A stretch of DNA of 64,000 nt, from assembly GCF_001921215.1 (NCBI RefSeq), contig NZ_MSIF01000030.1, positions 29,823 through 93,822 on the forward strand, written 5' to 3'. This document shows positions 58,920 through 64,000 of this stretch, piece by piece. Origin of the DNA: Actinophytocola xinjiangensis (GTDB lineage: Bacteria > Actinomycetota > Actinomycetes > Mycobacteriales > Pseudonocardiaceae). The translations under genes were made by a program, and so were the position numbers. A model generated the notes under the pieces. The model searched no databases, was not told the DNA's origin, and saw only the letters and a list, made by a program, of their open reading frames with translations. Position 1 is the stretch's first letter, and every line of letters starts with the position of its first letter.

Positions 58920-60166
58920 TGACCGTGGTCACCGACACGTCTACTGTGGACGGTGTGCTGGCCGGCTACCGGCGGCACCTGTCCAGCGGGCGGGCGGCGT
59001 TGGGCGCGATGTTCGGCGGGGACGTCGAGGTCGGCTCGGCCGGCGCGTGGGTGCGCACCAGCTCGGGCCGGCGGCTGCTCAACTGCGGCGGCTACGGGGT
59101 GTTCCTGACCGGCGCCCGGCACCGGCGGGTGCTGGCCGCGGTGCGCGAACAGCTGGAGACCAACCCGGTGGCCACCCGGCTGCTGCTCGAACCCCAGGCC
59201 GCGCTGGCCGCGCGGGACCTGGTCGCCACCATGCCACCCGGCCTGGACCGGGTGCACTTCGCCTGCGGCGGCTCGGAGGCGGTCGAGGCCGCGATCAAAC
59301 TGGCGCGGGCCAACGGGAAACGCCACCTGGTGTCCATGGTGGACGGTTACCACGGCAAGACCCTCGGCGCGCTGTCGGTGACCGCCAAACCGGTGTTCCA
59401 GCAGCCGTTCCAGCCGCTGCTGCCGGACGTGACGCACGTGCCGTTCGGCGACGCCGCCGCGCTCGGCGACACCCTCGCCTCGCTCGGGGGCGAGGCGTGT
59501 GTGATCGTCGAGCCGGTGCAGGGCGAGGCCGGCGTGATCGTCCCGCCGCCCGGCTACCTGCGCGAGGTCGCGCGGGTGTGCCGGGAGCACGGCGCACTGC
59601 TGGTGCTCGACGAGATCCAGACCGGACTCGGGCGCCTTGGCCACTGGTGGGGCGCCGACCGCGACGGCATCGCGCCGGACGTGCTGCTGGTCGGCAAGGC
59701 GCTGGGCGGCGGCGTGCTGCCGGTCTCGGCGATGGTGGCCACCGAGGAGGCGTTCGCGCCGTTCGACCGGGACCCGTTCATCCACACCTCGACGTTCTCC
59801 GGCGCGCCGCTGGGTATGGCGGCGGCCAGGGGGGCGATCGCCGCGATCCGCGAGGACGACCTGGTGACCAGGGCCGGCATGCTCGGCCACCGGCTGCTGG
59901 CCGACCTGCGTGGGCTGCTCGGCGACGTGCTCGGCGAGCGGGTCGCCGAGGTTCGCGGGGTCGGGCTGTTGATCGGCATCGAGTGCGCGGTCGAGGGCCT
60001 GGCGGGGGAACTGCTGCTGGAGCTGATGGCGGCCGGGGTGATCGCGAACCACTCGCTGAACTCCGACCGGGTGCTGCGGCTGACCCCACCCGCGCTGCTG
60101 GACGACCGCGACCTGCGGTTCCTGCTCGACGCGTTCGAGCGGGCCGCTCGCGCGGTGCTCAACTGA
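58919..60166 (+). CDS. Class III (PLP-dependent) aminotransferase
   Basis: A 415-residue fold-type I aminotransferase: HFACGGSEAVEAAIKLARAN, VIVEPVQGEAGV, LVLDEIQTGLGR and LLVGKALGGGVLPVS with PLP-binding Lys260. It would aminate an aldehyde; in the cluster the natural substrate is a fatty aldehyde, yielding the primary alkylamine. It starts at ATG 58919, overlapping the flavoprotein stop by one base (TGATG). GGAGGG follows for the next gene. Confidence 0.93.
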   Translation: MTVVTDTSTVDGVLAGYRRHLSSGRAALGAMFGGDVEVGSAGAWVRTSSGRRLLNCGGYGVFLTGARHRRVLAAVREQLETNPVATRLLLEPQAALAARDLVATMPPGLDRVHFACGGSEAVEAAIKLARANGKRHLVSMVDGYHGKTLGALSVTAKPVFQQPFQPLLPDVTHVPFGDAAALGDTLASLGGEACVIVEPVQGEAGVIVPPPGYLREVARVCREHGALLVLDEIQTGLGRLGHWWGADRDGIAPDVLLVGKALGGGVLPVSAMVATEEAFAPFDRDPFIHTSTFSGAPLGMAAARGAIAAIREDDLVTRAGMLGHRLLADLRGLLGDVLGERVAEVRGVGLLIGIECAVEGLAGELLLELMAAGVIANHSLNSDRVLRLTPPALLDDRDLRFLLDAFERAARAVLN

Positions 60167-60178
60167 GGAGGGAAAGGC

Positions 60179-60643
60179 ATGCGGAGCGTCGCACTGACCG
60201 TACGGATCCCCACCGACGACGCGCGGAACGCCCTGGCGCGGATCGCCGACTTCGAGCGCTACCCCGCGCTGGCCGCCGACGTGCGCCAGGTCGAGTCCCA
60301 TGTGGACGGAAGCGACTGGGTGGTCAACTTCCGGCGCGGCCTGTTGCGCTGGACCGAGCTGGAGACCGTCGACTTCGGACGGTCGCGGATCGACTTCCGG
60401 CAGCTGTCCGGCGACTTCGCCGAGTTCACCGGCCACTGGCGGATCATGCGCGGCATCGGCGGCTGCCTGGTGCACTTCGCCGCCAGCTGGGACTTCGGCA
60501 TCGACAGCCTCGCCGGCCTGATGGACCCGATCGCCGAACGGGTCATCAAGCGCGTGGTGTGCGACGTGCTGTCCGGCCTGTTCGGCCCGACGACGGTGCT
60601 CGAGGGCGGCGAGGCGCTCACCGACCTGCGCCGGGCCGCCTGA
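60179..60643 (+). CDS. SRPBCC-fold protein (polyketide cyclase/coenzyme Q-binding like)
   Basis: A 154-residue START-like protein: VALTVRIPTDDARNALARIA, DFERYPALAADVRQVESHV, SDWVVNFRRGLLRWTELETV and FRQLSGDFAEFTGHWRI. Such small SRPBCC proteins carry hydrophobic ligands or act as cyclase/aromatases. As no minimal aromatic PKS is seen, a ligand-binding or chaperone-like role for a lipophilic intermediate is more likely. GAGGAGGGAAAGG precedes the ATG. It is coupled by TGATG to the membrane-protein gene. Confidence 0.82.
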   Translation: MRSVALTVRIPTDDARNALARIADFERYPALAADVRQVESHVDGSDWVVNFRRGLLRWTELETVDFGRSRIDFRQLSGDFAEFTGHWRIMRGIGGCLVHFAASWDFGIDSLAGLMDPIAERVIKRVVCDVLSGLFGPTTVLEGGEALTDLRRAA

Positions 60644-61047
60644 TGGACGCCACGGTCGGGCTCGGCGGCGCCACCACCACCAGGGCCGTCCTGCGCGTGG
60701 AGTACGGCATCGCGCTCGGCGTGTGCGTCGCGCTGATGGCGCTGCACCTGGGCGAGGTGCGCTGGCTGCCGGCGGTACTGCTGTTCGCCGGCATCGACGT
60801 CGTCGGCTACCTGCCCGGTCTGCTCGCCCACCAGCGGCGGCGCACCGACCTGATCCACCGCGCCTACTACGTGCTCTACAACCTCACCCACAGCTTCGCC
60901 ACGCACGCCGCGCTGATCGGGCTGTGGGTGCTGGTCGCCGGCTGGGAGTGGGCGCTGCTGGCGATCCCGATCCACCTGCTGGGCGACCGGGCGCTGTTCG
61001 GCACGTCGCTCAAACCGTTCGCGGAGCCGTTCGAGGCCGACAAATGA
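60643..61047 (+). CDS. Small membrane protein of the azoxy-type operon (VlmO-like candidate)
   Basis: A 134-residue integral membrane protein with three or four helices: GIALGVCVALMALHLG, PAVLLFAGIDVVGYLPGLL, and AALIGLWVLVAGWEWALLAI (through IPIHLLGDRALFGTSLKPF). RRTDLIHRAYYVLYNLTHSF lies on a polar face with conserved-looking His/Tyr. In valanimycin VlmO, an integral membrane protein, is thought to rearrange an O-seryl hydroxylamine to an N-N-bonded species; this protein has a comparable position beside a diiron gene. The identity is inferred from context, not alignment. Confidence 0.72.
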   Translation: MDATVGLGGATTTRAVLRVEYGIALGVCVALMALHLGEVRWLPAVLLFAGIDVVGYLPGLLAHQRRRTDLIHRAYYVLYNLTHSFATHAALIGLWVLVAGWEWALLAIPIHLLGDRALFGTSLKPFAEPFEADK

Positions 61048-61961
61048 TCACCGACTGGGACGGCTCGCCCGGCCTGCTGGAGGGCGCCGCACGGGTGGAA
61101 CTCACCGCGCGCGAGGCCGGCCTGCGCTACTGGCTGACCAACGTCGCCCAGGGCACCCTCGCCGGCCGGCCCGACGGGTACGACCCGGCGCTGGAGATCC
61201 CCGCCTACATGCGGGAGCCGGGGCCGCTGCGGGAGGCGATCGCCCAGGAGTACGCGTTCCGCTCGGCCGCCGAGGACCGGGCCGCCCGCGCGCTGGCGTA
61301 CCTGGTGGCCGCCGCCCCGGACACCGCGACCATGGAGTTCTACGCCACCCAGGTGCTCGACGAGACCCGGCACGCCATGGTCTTCCGCAACCACCTGCAC
61401 GCCCTGGGCGTCACCGACCCCGACGTCGCCCGCGCCGACATCACCGCGATCCTCGACCCGCTGGAGGACTACGGGCTGTCGGTGATCCGCGAGGACTTCG
61501 TCGGCGGCGTGGTGATGATGGCGATCATCATCGAGGGCGCGCTGGCGCCGGCCGCCGAGCTGTCCGAGCGCAAGTGGGCGCCGCTGGACCCGGTGGCCGC
61601 CGAGATCGACCGGGGCGCGGGCATCGACGAGATCCGCCACCTGAGCGTCGGCGTGTCGATCGCGGCCGAACACCTGGCCGCCCACCCCGGCGACCGGGCG
61701 CGGATCGCCGAGCTGATCGACGCCGGGATGCGCATGTGGACGGTGCTGCCGGTGCACGAGATGGTGCTGCGCCGCGAGATCCTGTTCCAGCAGGGACTCG
61801 ACCAGCACGCCGACGTCGTCGGGGACCACCAGATCTGGCCGGGCCGGCGCCTGATCGACACCACACCGGACGAGCGGCTGGCCGCCGCCGACCGGTGGAG
61901 CGCCGAGCTCAAGGCCTCACGCCTGCGCCAGCTCGGCCTTACCGTCCCCGAGGAGCGCTGA
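61044..61961 (+). CDS. Ferritin-like diiron oxygenase
   Basis: A 305-residue helical protein with diiron ligands in two half-sites: Glu69/Glu77 in QEYAFRSAAEDRAAR, Glu107 and His110 in LDETRHAMVF, Glu164 in IIIEGALAP, and Glu196 and His199 in IDEIRHLSV. It resembles the ferritin-like oxygenases (AurF/VlmB-type context) that oxidise amines or hydrazines to nitro or azoxy groups. ATGA couples it to the membrane protein, as expected if the two work in sequence. Substrate inferred. Confidence 0.8.
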   Translation: MITDWDGSPGLLEGAARVELTAREAGLRYWLTNVAQGTLAGRPDGYDPALEIPAYMREPGPLREAIAQEYAFRSAAEDRAARALAYLVAAAPDTATMEFYATQVLDETRHAMVFRNHLHALGVTDPDVARADITAILDPLEDYGLSVIREDFVGGVVMMAIIIEGALAPAAELSERKWAPLDPVAAEIDRGAGIDEIRHLSVGVSIAAEHLAAHPGDRARIAELIDAGMRMWTVLPVHEMVLRREILFQQGLDQHADVVGDHQIWPGRRLIDTTPDERLAAADRWSAELKASRLRQLGLTVPEER

Positions 61962-63001
61962 TGCCCGCCACCGCCAGGATCCTGCCCTTCCCCCAGGCCG
62001 GCGGCACCTCCGCCGTCGTCTGCGGGCTCGGCACCTGGGTGCCGCCCAGGGTCGTGCCCAACGCCGAGATCGCCGCCCGGCTGGACACCTCCGACGAATG
62101 GATCCACGCCCGCACCGGCATCCGCGAGCGGCACGTCGTCGACCCCGGGATGGCCACCTCGGACCTCGCGGTGGAGGCCGGGCAGCGGGCCCTCAAGTCC
62201 GCCGACACCGACCGGGTGGACGCGCTGGTGCTGGCCACCACCACCCCCGACCGGCCGTGCCCGGCCACCGCCCCGGACGTCGCCCACCGGCTGGGCCTTG
62301 ACCGGTGCGCGGCCTTCGACGTCAACGCCGTGTGCACCGGGTTCCTCTACGGCCTGGCCTCCGGCGCCGGGCTGATCGCCGCCGGGGTCGCCGAGCAGGT
62401 GCTGGTCATCGGCGCGGACACGTTCACCACGATCATCGACCCGGACTGCCGGGCCACCGCCGCGATCTTCGGCGACGGCGCCGGCGCCGTCGTGCTGCGC
62501 GCCGGGTCGGCGAGCGAACCGGGCGCGCTGGGCCCGTTCGACCTGGGCAGCGACGGCCAGGACGCCGACCTGATCACGGTGGCGGCCGGCGGCTCCCGCC
62601 AGCGGTCCACGAGAAGGCCGGCCGAGCCGGGCGCGGAGTTCTTCACCATGGCCGGCAAGGCCGTGTTCCGCAAGGCGATCTTCCAGATGGCCGGCTCGGC
62701 GCAGACGGTGCTGCGCAAGGCCGGGCTCGGGCTGCGCGACATCGACCGGTTCGTCATCCACCAGGCCAACGCGCGCATCCTCAACGGCGTCGCGGACATG
62801 CTCGGCCAGCCGGTCGACAAGTTCGTGCGCAACATCGACCAGGTCGGCAACACGGCGGCGGCCTCGGTGCCGCTCGCGCTCGACGCCGCCTGCGCCAGCG
62901 GAGAGCTGCGCCCGGGGCAGCGGGTGCTGCTCGGGGCGTTCGGCGGCGGCCTCACCTGGGGTTCGACCGTGCTGCGCTGGCCCGAACTCGAAGCCGTGTG
63001 A
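61961..63001 (+). CDS. 3-oxoacyl-ACP synthase III (KAS III)
   Basis: A 346-residue FabH-type condensing enzyme. The triad is Cys125 (NAVCTGFLYG), His267 (FVIHQANARI) and Asn297 (VGNTAAAS). TSDEWIHARTGIRERHV is the signature N-terminal motif. It would start fatty-acyl chain growth from an acyl-CoA and malonyl-ACP. It is coupled by TGATG to the diiron gene and followed by ACP and KAS II genes, indicating a dedicated chain-building system for the cluster. Confidence 0.93.
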   Translation: MPATARILPFPQAGGTSAVVCGLGTWVPPRVVPNAEIAARLDTSDEWIHARTGIRERHVVDPGMATSDLAVEAGQRALKSADTDRVDALVLATTTPDRPCPATAPDVAHRLGLDRCAAFDVNAVCTGFLYGLASGAGLIAAGVAEQVLVIGADTFTTIIDPDCRATAAIFGDGAGAVVLRAGSASEPGALGPFDLGSDGQDADLITVAAGGSRQRSTRRPAEPGAEFFTMAGKAVFRKAIFQMAGSAQTVLRKAGLGLRDIDRFVIHQANARILNGVADMLGQPVDKFVRNIDQVGNTAAASVPLALDAACASGELRPGQRVLLGAFGGGLTWGSTVLRWPELEAV

Positions 63002-63015
63002 GTGGAGGAGCCGAC

Positions 63016-63255
63016 ATGTCGACAACCGTTCTCCAGCGCCTGCGCGAGCTGCTGGTGGACCACTTCGGCGTCGAGGAGCACGAGGTCGTCCCCGAGGCGA
63101 CCTTCGCCCAGCTCGACCTGGACTCGCTGGGCATCGTGGAGTTCGCGCTGGTCGCGGAGAAGGAGTTCGGCGTCGTCCTCGCCGAGGACGAGGTGAGCCC
63201 GAAGGCCAGAGTGGCCGAGGCCGTCGACCTGCTGACCGCGAAAGGGTGTCGGTGA
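63016..63255 (+). CDS. Acyl carrier protein
   Basis: A 79-residue ACP with phosphopantetheine site Ser37 in AQLDLDSLGIVEFAL. Acidic helix II LVAEKEFGVVLAEDEV is normal. GGAGG precedes the ATG. TGATG overlap couples it to the KAS II gene. It probably holds the growing alkyl chain for KAS II and perhaps for the aldehyde-forming enzyme. Confidence 0.92.
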   Translation: MSTTVLQRLRELLVDHFGVEEHEVVPEATFAQLDLDSLGIVEFALVAEKEFGVVLAEDEVSPKARVAEAVDLLTAKGCR

Positions 63256-64000
63256 TGGCCGGCTTCCACGCCGCCGTCACCGGACTGGGCCTGGTCACGC
63301 CCGGCGGCGTCGGGGTGGCGGCCAGCTGGCGGGCGATCCTCGACGGCCGCCCCACCGCCACCACCGACCCGGCGCTGGCCGGCCTGCCGGTCGACTTCAC
63401 CTGCCGGGTCCCGGACTTCGACGCCGACACGCTGCTCGGCCGGCGCACCGCCTGGCGGCTGGACCGCTACGTGCACCTCGCGCTGGTCGCCGCCCGCGAG
63501 GCCATCGCCGACGCCGGCCTCGACCCGCGCGGGTGGGACGGCGCGCGGGTCGGCGTGGTCATGGGCAACGCGCTGGGCGGCGTCGGCACGTTCACCACCC
63601 AGCACCACACGATGATCACCGAGGGCGCCGGCAAGGTCTCCCCGCTGCTGATCCCGATGATGGGCGTGAACATGGTCGCCGGCTACCTGGCGATCGACGC
63701 CGCCGCGCACGGCCCGAACCTGGTCACCTCCACGGCCTGCGCGTCGGCCACCACCGCCATCGGCACCGCCCGCGACCTGCTGGCGGCCGGGCGCTGCGAC
63801 ATCGTGCTGGCCGGCGGCGCCGAGGCCGGCCTGACCCGCCCGATCGTCGCCGGCTTCACCAGGATGGGCGCGCTGTCCGGGCGGGTGGACGACCCGGCCA
63901 CGGCGTCGCGGCCCTTCGCCGCCGACCGCGACGGGTTCGTCGCCGCCGAGGGCGCCGGCGTGCTCGTGCTGGAACGCCTGGCCGACGCCCGCGCGCGGGG
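63255..64000 (+). CDS. 3-oxoacyl-ACP synthase II (KAS II, 3' partial)
   Basis: The first 248 residues of a FabF-type condensing enzyme; the frame runs off the window edge. AAVTGLGLVTPGGVGVAASW opens the fold, VVMGNALGGVGTF follows, and the nucleophile is Cys162 in NLVTSTACASATTAIG. The C-terminal His/His motifs are beyond the edge. It elongates the chain begun by KAS III. More cluster genes, perhaps other chain-modifying or transport genes, must lie beyond 64000. Confidence 0.92.
   Translation, partial: MAGFHAAVTGLGLVTPGGVGVAASWRAILDGRPTATTDPALAGLPVDFTCRVPDFDADTLLGRRTAWRLDRYVHLALVAAREAIADAGLDPRGWDGARVGVVMGNALGGVGTFTTQHHTMITEGAGKVSPLLIPMMGVNMVAGYLAIDAAAHGPNLVTSTACASATTAIGTARDLLAAGRCDIVLAGGAEAGLTRPIVAGFTRMGALSGRVDDPATASRPFAADRDGFVAAEGAGVLVLERLADARAR

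Noticed and set aside
60179..63255. Aromatic (type II) polyketide cluster with cyclase
   Set aside because: No KS-alpha/chain-length-factor pair, ketoreductase or aromatase set is visible. KAS III, ACP and KAS II here fit fatty-chain building, and the SRPBCC protein alone is not diagnostic.
1..64000. tRNA, rRNA or insertion sequence genes
   Set aside because: No tRNA cloverleaf, rRNA segment or transposase motif was recognised in any region, though short RNA genes could be missed by eye.

Overview
The DNA is very GC-rich, with almost only G or C at third codon positions, GTG and TTG starts, many 1- or 4-base start/stop overlaps and rare TTA codons. It carries actinomycete-type families: SARP and LAL regulators, a DUF5753 helix-turn-helix protein, snapalysin, SigE-family sigma factors and A-factor synthesis. 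It therefore looks like chromosome of a filamentous actinomycete, most likely of the Pseudonocardiales (inference; there is no rRNA gene to place it).

Layout. 1-7.7 kb: tail of a LigD-type phosphoesterase, a MarR/cupin pair, a sigma factor with its membrane partner, a LAL regulator coupled to an acyl-CoA ligase, and a QsdR-type TetR gene. 7.8-19.3 kb: a secretome block with a PETase/cutinase-like polyester hydrolase, a large phosphodiester glycosidase/metallophosphoesterase, a chitinase under DasR-type operators, a nucleotidyltransferase/glycerophosphotransferase pair and snapalysin. 19.4-25 kb: phosphotransferase, methyltransferase, acetyltransferase, a STAS/anti-sigma pair, WYL regulator and SDR. 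25-28.5 kb: one uninterrupted frame joining an MFS transporter, an eleven-copy repeat linker and a membrane GGDEF cyclase. 28.5-45 kb: scattered metabolic, regulatory and secreted genes (amylase, cellulase with a DasR-like site, a second GGDEF protein, an LLM-oxidoreductase/hemerythrin fusion), plus repeat-rich intergenic DNA. 44.7-46.4 kb: a DUF5753 regulator locus with shared palindromic elements.

46.5-64 kb is a gamma-butyrolactone-controlled biosynthetic cluster running off the right edge. Its regulatory half holds a LuxR-type and a BTAD regulator, an AfsA synthase, two ScbR-like receptors, two SARPs, a nitroreductase and an aldo/keto reductase, with ARE-like operators upstream of afsA/receptor and of the first SARP. 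The biosynthetic half is a tightly coupled operon: aldehyde dehydrogenase, acyl-CoA-dehydrogenase-fold flavoprotein, class III aminotransferase, SRPBCC protein, small membrane protein, ferritin-like diiron protein, KAS III, ACP and KAS II. A divergent MprF-like (LPG synthase C-terminal) aminoacyl-tRNA-dependent transferase candidate flanks it.

My reading of the cluster: a dedicated fatty-acid system makes a medium or long chain; the chain becomes an aldehyde and then an amine by transamination; the amine is N-hydroxylated by the flavoprotein, receives an aminoacyl group from tRNA, and is rearranged and oxidised by the membrane and diiron proteins. This is the logic of valanimycin and the alkyl/alkenyl azoxy compounds such as elaiomycin. 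It is an inference from gene content, but a coherent and testable one.
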